Shown in pieces: positions 23,636-31,476 of a stretch of 41,260 nucleotides of DNA (position 1 is the stretch's first letter; every line of letters starts with the position of its first letter). Below the pieces are notes generated by a model, which ran no database searches, had not been told where the DNA came from, and was given only the letters and a program-made list of their open reading frames with translations. The DNA comes from Desertihabitans aurantiacus (GTDB lineage: Bacteria > Actinomycetota > Actinomycetes > Propionibacteriales > Propionibacteriaceae). The translations under genes were made by a program, and so were the position numbers. The stretch spans positions 1 through 41,260 of the forward strand of contig NZ_QPKK01000006.1 in the NCBI RefSeq assembly GCF_003344635.1, written 5' to 3'.

Positions 23636-23982
23636 TAGCAGGATCACTATCTGCACCGGGTCCGGCTGCCATGGCTCGGGAAGGGGTCACTCCTTCTCCG
23701 ACACCACCTGGCTGTCGCACCCGTCCTGAAGGCCGGTCGTCGTGTGCACGACCCCCGTCTCAGGACGTCGAGCTCTCGTCACACGCCCGGCTCGGAAACG
23801 ATCGTCGGTGAGGCGGTGTGGGAACCGTGCTTCGATCCAGCTGCGAACGGCTGCTGTCGCCTCGGCAGCCTCCACAACACTGAGTGGGCAGCCGCGCAGC
23901 TGCGTGATCGCCATCCGACCCCGTACCGGGGACAGGTGTCCATCGAGACGATGACTGTTCGCCCAGCTGAGCCAACCGCCTG
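23636..23982. other. Gap without a sure gene, 350 nt
   Basis: Contains one minus-strand frame of 75 codons, listed separately. Otherwise I see no coding pattern, tRNA or repeat. Confidence 0.3.
23687..23914 (-). CDS. Possible small protein, unknown
   Basis: 75 residues from an ATG at 23914, with a plausible helix (VVEAAEATAAVRSWIEARF) but no clear ribosome binding site and mixed third-position bases. It lies just downstream of the phosphotransferase gene on the same strand. It may be a remnant; low trust. Confidence 0.2.
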   Translation of the reverse strand: MAITQLRGCPLSVVEAAEATAAVRSWIEARFPHRLTDDRFRAGRVTRARRPETGVVHTTTGLQDGCDSQVVSEKE

Positions 23983-24906
23983 TCACGCAAGCAGGTCCTG
24001 CGCCGCACGAGGGAACTCCTCGGTCACCCAGGTGAGGAGCCGGGAGTGCCAGTGCCTCAGCCGGTGCTGGGCCGGCTCGGGAAGACCGGGATCGGACTGC
24101 CAGGACAGCCACTCGTCGCTGCGCAGCCAACCGAGGCACCCGACGGCCCGGTAGGCGAACAGCAGGTCGGGTGCAACGGGTCTGCCGTAGCCGGTGAAGA
24201 AGGCCGACGGCAAGCCGTCAAGCCCGTGGAGATGGGCATGCTCATCAAGGGCGGACAGCTCGTCGAGCGGGTAGCGGACGGCTGGGTAGTCCCAGTCGAT
24301 CAGCGACACCGAGTGGTCGTCGACGATGATGTTGAGCAGATTGGTGTCGCCGTGGGTGACCGCGGGTCGCTCGGCACGGATGCGGTGGCTGTTCGCGTCG
24401 ACGAAGGCGGTGACGCGGTCGAGGAGGGCTTCTGCCTGCTCGAGGTGGTCCGCTGCCCAGGATCGGCTGGCCTCGATGCGGGTCAGAAGCTGTTCGACCG
24501 GGTCGAGTGGCCGCAGATCCACTCCGTCGAGGGTGATCGCTCCTTGGAGCGGAGCTGGGAACTCGGCGGCGTGGACGGCGGCGAACGCCTGACCGGTGCG
24601 GGCCCACATGCTCTCGGTGGCGACGCCCTGTTCGACCGACGAGGCGAGGGTGGCACCTGGCACGTACTCCCACAGGGCATGGCCGGTGTCATCAGCAGCG
24701 TGCAGAACAGGTACCGGTACGCCGTTGTGACGGAGGAAGTCGACACGGGTCCTGGGTGATGGCGACAGGACCTTGCTCTGTCGCAGGAGCACCGTCGATC
24801 CGTCCTGCAGCGTCACCCTCCAAAGCTGGTTGTCCAGCCCCTCGCCGTCATCGTCGACCGCATCGAGGGCGACCGCCTCCGGCAGACCCGCCTCGGTGAG
24901 GAGCAT
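23983..24906 (-). CDS. APH/choline-kinase-fold phosphotransferase
   Basis: 307 residues from ATG 24906, chosen because AAGGAG lies 7 nt upstream; a GTG 36 nt earlier has none. Kinase-like fold: N-terminal lobe with VTLQDGSTVLLRQSK (Lys-bearing strand replaced by Arg-Gln-Ser-Lys), LWEYVPGATL hinge, catalytic loop HGDTNLLNII (about 185-194) and metal-binding SLIDWDYP (203-209). Known members phosphorylate aminoglycosides, macrolides, homoserine, choline or similar alcohols. Without closer relatives I would not call it a resistance gene. A stand-alone gene beside an AraC fragment. Confidence 0.85.
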   Translation of the reverse strand: MLLTEAGLPEAVALDAVDDDGEGLDNQLWRVTLQDGSTVLLRQSKVLSPSPRTRVDFLRHNGVPVPVLHAADDTGHALWEYVPGATLASSVEQGVATESMWARTGQAFAAVHAAEFPAPLQGAITLDGVDLRPLDPVEQLLTRIEASRSWAADHLEQAEALLDRVTAFVDANSHRIRAERPAVTHGDTNLLNIIVDDHSVSLIDWDYPAVRYPLDELSALDEHAHLHGLDGLPSAFFTGYGRPVAPDLLFAYRAVGCLGWLRSDEWLSWQSDPGLPEPAQHRLRHWHSRLLTWVTEEFPRAAQDLLA

Positions 24907-25292
24907 CGTGAGCTCCTTCGGGTGCCTGTGACCAGGGTTCACCTCGTCAACCTAGCGACAGCCTCCGGCCCTCGTTGCAACGATGGCCGACAGGTCCAGC
25001 CGCAGCCGTTCCCCTCCCCGCCCGCGTGTCGGCTCCCGCGACCACCAACCGTCCCTCGAACCACATCAGGTCCCTGGCGCCATCGGGCACGACGAGGTGC
25101 TCAGGATCCGTCCGCAACCCGCCAACGTTCGCGCCGCTCTGCAGCGAGTCGGAGAATGGAGGAGGCGGGGGCTCCGGTGATGTCGGACGACACCATCTGG
25201 ATCGCATCCGAGAGCGGCGCCGTCGTCGGGTTGGACGGATCGAGCCTGACTGACAGCGGATGTCCGCCGCGATCGGCGCGGCGACCCGCCTG
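24907..25292. other. Gap between phosphotransferase and DAHP synthase genes, 385 nt
   Basis: Holds an AraC-type gene fragment and, at about 25170-25260, protein-like stretches on both strands that I cannot identify. It is the right transition from accessory to core-like DNA. Confidence 0.4.
24947..25130 (-). pseudogene. Fragment of an AraC-family regulator (DUF6597-like N-terminal domain)
   Basis: About 35 residues (25120 down to about 25018) read HLVVPDGARDLMWFEGRLVV and then AGADTRAG, the core of the sensor domain that precedes the AraC helix-turn-helix in many actinobacterial regulators (usual form PDGC.DLiW...L.VAGPDT). Neither the start of the domain nor the DNA-binding half is present, and the frame ends near 24947. 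So it is a dead remnant, cut on both sides. Confidence 0.55.
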
Positions 25293-26681
25293 CTAGAAGT
25301 TGATCGGGGTGTAGTCCTGCACCGGGTTCACCCGCTTGATCCGGCCGTCGGTCAGCCGCTCCGACACCTTGAAGGCCAGCTCCAGCGACTGGTTGCGGTT
25401 GAGCCGCGGGTCGCAGGCGGTCTCGTAGCGGGTGCCGAGGTCGGCCTCGGCCAGCAGCTCGGCACCACCGACGCACTCGGTGACGTCGTCGCCGGTCAGC
25501 TCGACGTGCAGCCCGCCCGGCCAGGTGCCGAGCCGGTCGTGGACGTCGAAGAAGCCGTCCACCTCCTCGACCACGTCGGAGAAGGCACGGGTCTTGTAGC
25601 CGCCGGCCGCCTCGAAGGTGTTGCCGTGCATCGGGTCGCAGATCCAGGTGACGGTGCGACCAGACGCCTGCACGGCCTCGATCACCGGCGGCAGCCCCTC
25701 GCGGATCTTCCGCGCACCGAAGCGGGTGATGAAGGTCAGCCGGCCCGGCTCGCGGTCCGGGTCGAGGGCGTCGGCCAGCGCCAGCGCGTCCTCCCCGGTG
25801 GTGGTCGGCCCGAGCTTCACCCCGATCGGGTTGCGGACGTGGCGCAGCAGCTCGACGTGGGCCCCATCCAGCTGCCGGGTGCGCTCGCCGATCCACAGCA
25901 TGTGGCCCGACACGTCGTAGGGCCGGTCGGTGCGGGAGTCGATCCGGGTCAGTGCCTGCTCGTACTCCAGCAGCAGCGCCTCGTGGGAGGCGTAGAAGTC
26001 GACGGTGCCGAAGACGTCGTCGTCGATGCCGCAGGCGACCATGAACGCCAGCGCCCGCTCGATCTCGGCCACCAGGTGCTCGTAGCGCTCGTTCACCCCG
26101 GCCGTGCGGACGAAGTCGGCGTTCCAGCTGTGCGCGCTGCGCAGGTGGGCGAACCCGCCGCCGAGCAGCGCCCGGGACAGGTTGAGCGTGGCCGCGGAGG
26201 CGTTGTAGACGTCCAGCAGCCGGCGCGGGTCGGGGGTGCGGGCCTCGGGGGTGAAGTCGAAGCCGTTGACGGCGTCGCCGCGGAAGGCCGGCAGGGTGAC
26301 GTCCCCGCGGGTCTCGGTGTCCTTGGAGCGCGGCTTGGCGTACTGCCCGGCGATCCGGCCGATCTTCACCACCGGCACCTGGGCGGCGTAGGTCATCACC
26401 ACCGCCATGCTCAGCAGGGTGCGCAGCTTGCCCTGGATGTTGGCGGCGGTGACGCCGTCGAAGGTCTCGGCGCAGTCCCCGCCCTGCAGCACGAAGGCCT
26501 CCCCGGCCGCCACCGAGGCCAGGTGCCCACGCAGGTCGTCGCACTCACCGGCGAAGACCAGCGGCGGACGCAGCCGCAGCTCCTCCACCACCGACTTGAC
26601 CGCTGCCGGGTCCGGGTACGTCGGCTGCTGCGCCGGGTTCAGCGCGTGCAGCTCCTCAAGCGACGGGATGCGATCGGACAC
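25293..26681 (-). CDS. aroG: 3-deoxy-7-phosphoheptulonate (DAHP) synthase, class II
   Basis: 462 residues from GTG 26681. First enzyme of the shikimate pathway: PEP plus erythrose 4-phosphate to DAHP. Class II (plant/mycobacterial AroG) hallmarks: FVLQGGDCAETFDG, VKIGRIAGQYAKPRS, the HLRSAHSWNADF stretch, GHMLWIGERTRQLDGAHVE, PIGVKLGPTT, ITRFGARKIREGLPP, WICDPMHGNTFEA and the C-terminal DPRLNRNQSLELAF. Metal ligands Cys (GGDCAE), His (DPMHGN), Glu (HVELTG) and Asp (ACDPRL) are all present. The start is supported by TATGTT 7 nt upstream (26689-26694), a leaderless layout; an ATG four codons earlier overlaps that box. Confidence 0.97.
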   Translation of the reverse strand: MSDRIPSLEELHALNPAQQPTYPDPAAVKSVVEELRLRPPLVFAGECDDLRGHLASVAAGEAFVLQGGDCAETFDGVTAANIQGKLRTLLSMAVVMTYAAQVPVVKIGRIAGQYAKPRSKDTETRGDVTLPAFRGDAVNGFDFTPEARTPDPRRLLDVYNASAATLNLSRALLGGGFAHLRSAHSWNADFVRTAGVNERYEHLVAEIERALAFMVACGIDDDVFGTVDFYASHEALLLEYEQALTRIDSRTDRPYDVSGHMLWIGERTRQLDGAHVELLRHVRNPIGVKLGPTTTGEDALALADALDPDREPGRLTFITRFGARKIREGLPPVIEAVQASGRTVTWICDPMHGNTFEAAGGYKTRAFSDVVEEVDGFFDVHDRLGTWPGGLHVELTGDDVTECVGGAELLAEADLGTRYETACDPRLNRNQSLELAFKVSERLTDGRIKRVNPVQDYTPINF

Positions 26682-26688
26682 GCAGCAC

Positions 26689-26694
26689 AACATA
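26689..26694 (-). promoter_or_regulatory. -10 box for leaderless aroG
   Basis: TATGTT on the minus strand ends 7 nt before GTG 26681. This makes the GTG, not the ATG inside the box, the probable start. Confidence 0.5.
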
Positions 26695-26751
26695 CGACCG
26701 AACCCCAGCCCGGCCCACCCGCGGCCACGGGATGGACCCGTGCCGCCACGC

Positions 26752-27402
26752 TCAGTCCCGGGCGGAGATGCCGCGCTCGATGGCGTACAGCGCCAGCTCG
26801 ACCCGGTTGTGCAGCTGCAGCTTGCGCAGCACGTTCTGCACGTGGTTCTGCACCGTGCGGTGCGAGACGTAGAGCGTGTCGGCGATCTCGCGGTAGGCCA
26901 TCCCCTTGGCCACCAGCCGCAGCACCTCCACCTCGCGGGCGGTCAGCGCCGGGCCCTGGTCGTCGTGCTCCTCCGCCCGGCTGACCATCCGGCGGAACTC
27001 CCCCAGCACCAGCCCGGCGAGCCCCGGGGTGAACACCGCATCGCCCTCGGCGGTGCGCCGGACGCCGTCCAGCAGCTCCTCCGGCGAGGCCGACTTCACC
27101 AGGTAGCCGCGGGCCCCGGCCTTGACCGCGCGCAGGACGTCCTCACGCTCCCCGCTGGCCGAGATCACCAGCACCCGGGTCTCGGGCAGCACCCGCAGCA
27201 GCTCCTCGGTGCAGGAGGCGCCGTCCGGACCGGGGATCTGCAGGTCCATCACCACCACGTCGGGCCGGGTGGCCCGGGCCCGCCGCAGCACCTCCGCCCC
27301 GTTCGCGGCGGTCGCGACCACCTCGAACCCGGCCTCCTCCAGGTCGCTGCCCAGCGCCTCCAGCCACATCGGGTGGTCGTCGACCAGCATCACCCGGGTC
27401 AC
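26752..27402 (-). CDS. NarL/LuxR-type response regulator
   Basis: 216 residues from GTG 27402, which overlaps the histidine kinase stop (GTGA). Receiver domain: MLVDDHPMWLEAL acidic pair, phospho-acceptor Asp in VVVMDLQIPGPDG, the VISAS switch Ser and the Lys of YLVKSA. C-terminal LuxR helix-turn-helix: LTAREVEVLRLVAKGMAYREIADTLYVSHRTVQNHVQNVLRKL. Cognate partner is the adjacent kinase. Targets unknown. It lies 70 nt upstream of the aroG start, so read-through into aroG is possible. Confidence 0.94.
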   Translation of the reverse strand: MTRVMLVDDHPMWLEALGSDLEEAGFEVVATAANGAEVLRRARATRPDVVVMDLQIPGPDGASCTEELLRVLPETRVLVISASGEREDVLRAVKAGARGYLVKSASPEELLDGVRRTAEGDAVFTPGLAGLVLGEFRRMVSRAEEHDDQGPALTAREVEVLRLVAKGMAYREIADTLYVSHRTVQNHVQNVLRKLQLHNRVELALYAIERGISARD

Positions 27403-28532
27403 CGTCGCACCTCCTCGGGGATCCGCAGCTCCCACTCCACCCCGCGGCCGGGCGCGGTCCGCAGGATCGCCGTGCCACCCAGGTCGCGCAGCCGGCCCAG
27501 GATCGAGTGCCGGACGCCGAACCGGCCGCGTTCGGCGGCGTCCTCGAAGGCATCACGCTCACCGCCCACACCGTTGTCGCGGATGCTGACCACCAGCTCG
27601 TCGCCGTCGCGCTCCAGCAGCACCCAGGCCCGGGCGCTGGGGCCGGCGTGGCGGCGGACGTTGGTCAGCACCTCCGAGACCGCCTGGTCCACCTCGGCCG
27701 CGCGCTCGGCGTCCACCACCACCTGCCCGCCGGGGGTGGAGATCGTCACGGTCGGCGAGGAGTGCCGGTCCAGCATCGCGGCGAGGTCGGTGTGGGTGGT
27801 GTCGATCTGTCCGCCGGGCGGGCGGTCGCTGTCGAGCAGCAGCCGGCGCAGCGCGATCTCCTGCTCCTGGGCCGCGGCGGCCAGCCGCTCCCCGCGCACC
27901 CCGAAGGCCGGGGCCTGCCGCTCGACCAGGGCCAGCACCTGCAGCACGCCGTCGTGCACCACCCGCGCCAGCCGTTCCCGCTCCTGGACGGCCGCCGCCT
28001 CGGCGATCACGGTGTCCCGCTCGCGGACCGAGCGGCGCAGCGTGGTGACCAGGAAGCCGACCGCCCCGGTGAGCAGCACGAACCCGATCTCGCCGTCCCA
28101 GGTGGTGACGTCGGTGTTGGCCGTGGCGACCACGTCGACCGCGGCCGTCAGCAGTGCCGCCAGCGTGCCCCACACCCAGCTGACCCACAGCGTCAGCGCC
28201 ATCGCCGCGCTGGCCAGCCAGAGCGCCACCACCGACAGGTGGGTGCCGGCGTGCGCGGGGCCGAGCACCGCCGGCCCGGACAGCACGAGGACCAGGGTGA
28301 GCCCGAGGTCGGTGGCGAACACCCAGGGACGCCGCCGGGCCGGGACGGCGTAGCACCACAGCGCCAGCACGGTCCACACCACGACGACCATCATCACGAT
28401 GCCCAGCAGCAGCGGGTGGGCCGCGCTCGGCAGCCGGGCGGCGTCCACCACCACGACGTAGAGCACCGCCGCCAGCCGGACCGCGGCGTAGCCCCGGAAC
28501 ACCTCGCGGACCTCGACGACCTCAGCGGCCAT
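27399..28532 (-). CDS. MacS-like sensor histidine kinase
   Basis: 377 residues. Five to six N-terminal membrane helices (residues about 14-165) without a large outside loop, so it may sense the membrane itself. Then a HisKA_3-type dimerisation helix with ERERLARVVHDGVLQ (His193) and an HATPase domain (VSEVLTNVRRHAGPSA N-box, IRDNGVGG G-box). The order matches actinobacterial MacS-type kinases. It starts inside the last 11 nt of the upstream acyltransferase gene and overlaps the regulator gene, giving a tight operon. Confidence 0.9.
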   Translation of the reverse strand: MAAEVVEVREVFRGYAAVRLAAVLYVVVVDAARLPSAAHPLLLGIVMMVVVVWTVLALWCYAVPARRRPWVFATDLGLTLVLVLSGPAVLGPAHAGTHLSVVALWLASAAMALTLWVSWVWGTLAALLTAAVDVVATANTDVTTWDGEIGFVLLTGAVGFLVTTLRRSVRERDTVIAEAAAVQERERLARVVHDGVLQVLALVERQAPAFGVRGERLAAAAQEQEIALRRLLLDSDRPPGGQIDTTHTDLAAMLDRHSSPTVTISTPGGQVVVDAERAAEVDQAVSEVLTNVRRHAGPSARAWVLLERDGDELVVSIRDNGVGGERDAFEDAAERGRFGVRHSILGRLRDLGGTAILRTAPGRGVEWELRIPEEVRR

Positions 28533-29271
28533 GGGGGCCCTGCCCGCCGCGGGTGACGTACTCGTCGACGTACTCCTGGCCGGTCAGCTCCATCACCGCG
28601 TACATCACCTCGTCGGTGATCGAGCGGAGCACGAACCGGTCGTCGTCCATCCCCTGGTAGCGGCTGAAGTCCAGCGGGGCGCCGAAGCGGATCACCGGCG
28701 AGACCACCCGGCTGAGCACCCGCCCGGGTGGGGCGATGACGTCGGTGTTGACCAGGCCGACCGGGACCACCGGCACCCGGGCCCTCAGCGCCAGCCGGGC
28801 CACACCGGTGCGGCCCCGGTAGAGCCGGCCGTCCGGGGAGCGGGTGCCCTCGGGAAAGATGCCGAACAGCTCGCCGCGGCGCAGCACCTTCAGCCCGGCC
28901 AGCAGCGCGGTCTGGGAGGCCGCTCCACCGGACCGGTCGATCGGCACCTGGCCGGTGCCGGCGAAGAACCGCCGCTGCGCCCAGCCCTTGACGCCGCCGC
29001 CGGTGAAGTAGTCCGACTTGGCCACGAAGGTGATCCGCCGGTCGATCGCCATCGGCAGGAACACCCAGTCGGAGAAGGACAGGTGGTTGGCGGCCAGGAT
29101 CGCCGGCCCGTGCCGTGGCACGTGGTGCTCACCCTCCACCACCGGGCGGAAGACCCGGGTGACGACCGGGCCGAGCAGGACGTGACGCAGCAGCGCGTAC
29201 AGCCCCCGCCCGGTGGCCCGGGAGGGCTGGTCCTCCTCCGACCCGCCGGGGTCGGGAGGCGGCTCAGCCAC
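28522..29271 (-). CDS. 1-acyl-sn-glycerol-3-phosphate acyltransferase (PlsC family), copy 1
   Basis: 249 residues. PlsC motifs intact: AANHLSFSDWVF (HX4D, block I), the FAGTGQVPIDRSGG region (block II), FPEGTRSPDGRLYRGRTGVARLAL (block III) and VPVVPVGL (block IV). Reaction: transfer of an acyl group to lysophosphatidic acid or a related lysolipid, at the cytoplasmic membrane. A hydrophobic stretch follows the Pro/Glu-rich start. It overlaps the other plsC-like gene by 8 nt and the kinase gene by 11 nt. It may be the mycobacterial Rv2182c counterpart by position, from memory. Confidence 0.92.
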   Translation of the reverse strand: MAEPPPDPGGSEEDQPSRATGRGLYALLRHVLLGPVVTRVFRPVVEGEHHVPRHGPAILAANHLSFSDWVFLPMAIDRRITFVAKSDYFTGGGVKGWAQRRFFAGTGQVPIDRSGGAASQTALLAGLKVLRRGELFGIFPEGTRSPDGRLYRGRTGVARLALRARVPVVPVGLVNTDVIAPPGRVLSRVVSPVIRFGAPLDFSRYQGMDDDRFVLRSITDEVMYAVMELTGQEYVDEYVTRGGQGPHGR

Positions 29272-30034
29272 CGGAGGGCTCCGGCAGCTCGGGCCGCGGG
29301 GTGCCGGCGCCGGGACGGGGCAGCACCTTGGCGTCCAGCTCGGCCGCGCTCAGCGAGCCGTTCTTGGCCGAGCTGGCGTAGACGTCGACGTAGGTCTGGC
29401 CGGTGAGCTCCTGGATGGCGGCCATCATCTCGTCGGTGACCCAGCGCAGCACCTCCCGGCTCGGGGGGGTGGAGCGCAGCTCGGAGAAGTCGAGCGGGGC
29501 GCCGATGCGCACCCCGGGACGGTGCATCATCGGGATGCCGAACGGGCCGCGGTGCATCTGCGAGCCCACCACCCCGATCGGCAGCACGACGGCGTCGCCG
29601 CTGAGCACCAGCCGGGCCGCGCCGGTCTTGCCCTTGTAGAGCCGGCCGTCCGGGGAGCGGGTGCCCTCGGGGTAGATGCCCAGCACCAGCCCGGTCTCGG
29701 CCAGGTGGTCCTGGACGGCGCGCAGGCTGTCCACGCTGGCCCGGCCGCCGGAGCGGTCCATCGGCTGGATCCCGACGAAGCGGAGGAACCAGGCCACCAC
29801 CCGCGCGACCGGGCCCTTGCCCTTGGTCTCGAAGATCTCCGACTTCGCCGGGAAGGTCATCTGCCGGGGCAGCATCACCGGGGTGACGATGGTGTCGCCC
29901 CAGGAGACGTGGTTGCTGACCGCGATCACCGGGCCCGACGCCGGCAGGTGCTCCACCCCCTCCATCCAGGGTCGCCACAGCAACCGGGCGACCGGACGGA
30001 AGAGCAGGGACCTGAACAGGGTGTAGCTGAGCAC
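29264..30034 (-). CDS. 1-acyl-sn-glycerol-3-phosphate acyltransferase (PlsC family), copy 2
   Basis: 256 residues. Block I VSNHVSWGDTIV (HX4D), block II FVGIQPMDRSGGRAS, block III YPEGTRSPDGRLYKGKTGAARLVL and block IV VVLPIGVVGSQ. It is clearly a paralogue of the downstream gene (shared DRSGG and EGTRSPDGRLY motifs), yet diverged well beyond recent duplication. GTG 30034 has GGGAGG about 6 nt upstream, and TAGGAT (30052-30057, minus) can serve as the -10. First gene of the plsC, plsC, kinase, regulator operon. The C-terminus is Pro-rich and variable. Confidence 0.92.
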   Translation of the reverse strand: MLSYTLFRSLLFRPVARLLWRPWMEGVEHLPASGPVIAVSNHVSWGDTIVTPVMLPRQMTFPAKSEIFETKGKGPVARVVAWFLRFVGIQPMDRSGGRASVDSLRAVQDHLAETGLVLGIYPEGTRSPDGRLYKGKTGAARLVLSGDAVVLPIGVVGSQMHRGPFGIPMMHRPGVRIGAPLDFSELRSTPPSREVLRWVTDEMMAAIQELTGQTYVDVYASSAKNGSLSAAELDAKVLPRPGAGTPRPELPEPSGG

Positions 30035-30097
30035 GAGACCTCCCGGTCGGCGATCCTAGTGGTCGGCGGCCGGGCGAGGGCGGGCCGCGGCGACGAC

Positions 30098-30103
30098 TAC
30101 CAT
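30098..30103 (+). promoter_or_regulatory. -10 box for leaderless alpha/beta hydrolase gene
   Basis: TACCAT lies exactly 6 nt before GTG 30110 and so fixes that GTG, rather than the overlapping GTG at 30108, as the likely start. Confidence 0.45.
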
Positions 30104-30109
30104 CGCGGT

Positions 30110-30934
30110 GTGCGTCCGAGCAGGCAGCGCCGGCTCCCCCGAGCCACCCCGGCGGTGGTCGAGCCCCACCCCGTCCGTCCCGAGGCCGCGCCGTTCCACG
30201 CCGACGGCGACCGGGTCGGGGTGCTGCTGTGCCACGGCTTCACCGGCTCGCCGGCCTCGATGCGCCCCTTCGCCGAGCACCTGGCCCGGGCGGGACGCAC
30301 GGTGGCGCTGCCCCGGCTGCCCGGTCACGGCACCCACTGGCGCGACCTGGCCGAGACCACCTGGACCGACTGGTACGCCGCGGTGGAGCAGGAGTTCAAC
30401 GTGCTGCGCCGCTCCTGCGCCCAGGTGTTCCTGGTCGGGCTGAGCATGGGCGGTGCGCTCGCGCTGCGGGTCGCGGCCCGCTACGGCGCCGACGTCAGCG
30501 GGCTGGTGCTGGTCAACCCGGCGGTGAACAGCACCGACCGGCGGCTGGCCGCGCTGCCGCTGCTGCGCCGGGTGACCAGCACCGTCGGCGCGATCGGCAA
30601 CGACATCAGCAAACCCGGGGTGGACGAGTGCGGCTACCCCCGGACGCCGCTGCGGGCGCTGGGCTCGGTGCTGGAGCTGTGGGCCGACGTGCGCGGTCAG
30701 CTGGGCCGGGTCCACCAGCCGCTGCTGCTGCTCCGCTCCCGCACCGACCGGGTGGTCGACCCGAGCTCGGCCCGGATCATCCTCGCCGGCGTCGCCTCCA
30801 GCGACGTCGAGGAGGTGGTGCTCGAGCACAGCTACCACGTCGCCACCCTCGACCACGACGCCCCGCTGGTGTTCGCCCGCACGGAGGAGTTCATCGCCGC
30901 ACACCGGCGTCCGGAGCGGCAGGAGGCGGTGTGA
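30110..30934 (+). CDS. Alpha/beta hydrolase, Est30-like carboxylesterase
   Basis: 274 residues. LLCHGFTGSPASMRPFAEHLA (oxyanion region), LPGHGTHW, nucleophile elbow FLVGLSMGGALAL (GLSMGG), LLLLRSRTDRVVDPSSAR (catalytic Asp) and LEHSYHVATLDHDA (catalytic His) make a complete triad. The pattern is that of Est30/YvaK-type carboxylesterases and monoacylglycerol lipase relatives. Probably cytoplasmic, as no signal peptide is present. Divergent from the plsC operon with 75 nt between starts; together they suggest lipid turnover. Its stop overlaps the next start by one base (TGATG). Confidence 0.92.
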   Translation: MRPSRQRRLPRATPAVVEPHPVRPEAAPFHADGDRVGVLLCHGFTGSPASMRPFAEHLARAGRTVALPRLPGHGTHWRDLAETTWTDWYAAVEQEFNVLRRSCAQVFLVGLSMGGALALRVAARYGADVSGLVLVNPAVNSTDRRLAALPLLRRVTSTVGAIGNDISKPGVDECGYPRTPLRALGSVLELWADVRGQLGRVHQPLLLLRSRTDRVVDPSSARIILAGVASSDVEEVVLEHSYHVATLDHDAPLVFARTEEFIAAHRRPERQEAV

Positions 30935-31392
30935 TGCCCGAGCGCGACCAGCGCGAGCCGGCCGACTTCGACCGCGTCTTCGCCGAGATGACCGCCGGCT
31001 GGACGGTCGAGGTGCCGGACGCCCCCGAGCCCGAGACCCCACCCGAGCCGGAGCCGTCCCTCCCCCGGCGGGACCCGTCGGCCTGGGCCGAGGACCACCC
31101 GCTGTTCCGCCACGAGGAGGCCGAACCGGAGCCGGACGAGGAGGAGGACGAGGGCCACTTCGAGAAGCCGCCGCTCACCCCGGTGCCCTGGGGCTCGCTG
31201 TCGCTGCCGGCCCTGGTCGGTGCGGCGCTGATGACCTTCACCGTGGTGGTGCTGCTGCTGGTGCTGCTCGGGCTGCGCTTCCCGACCCCGGTGGGCTACG
31301 CCGCGGTGGCCGCCTTCGTGCTCGGCTTCGGGCTGCTGATGACCCGGTTGCACCGCGGTCACGACGACCGCGGCAGCGGCGCCCAGCTGTAG
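30934..31392 (+). CDS. Small acidic membrane protein, unknown
   Basis: 152 residues. ATG 30934 (or the GTG just before it) has GGAGG about 8 nt upstream and overlaps the hydrolase stop. The first 85 residues are highly acidic and Pro/Glu-rich; then come two membrane helices (LPALVGAALMTFTVVVLLLVLLGL and VGYAAVAAFVLGFGLLM) and a short basic tail. Proteins of this layout are common next to PlsC/esterase genes in actinobacteria, without known function. Translational coupling to the hydrolase suggests a partner role. Confidence 0.8.
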   Translation: MPERDQREPADFDRVFAEMTAGWTVEVPDAPEPETPPEPEPSLPRRDPSAWAEDHPLFRHEEAEPEPDEEEDEGHFEKPPLTPVPWGSLSLPALVGAALMTFTVVVLLLVLLGLRFPTPVGYAAVAAFVLGFGLLMTRLHRGHDDRGSGAQL

Positions 31393-31476
31393 CGGTCAGG
31401 ACCACCCGGGCGACAGCGCACCGTCTGTGCCCACGAGGCGATGACCTGTGCGCCGGGCGGCTGCGAGGCTGAGCCG

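Noticed and set aside
23983-24906. Calling the phosphotransferase an aminoglycoside-resistance enzyme
   Set aside because: Only the general APH-fold motifs are visible; nothing specific to a resistance subfamily.
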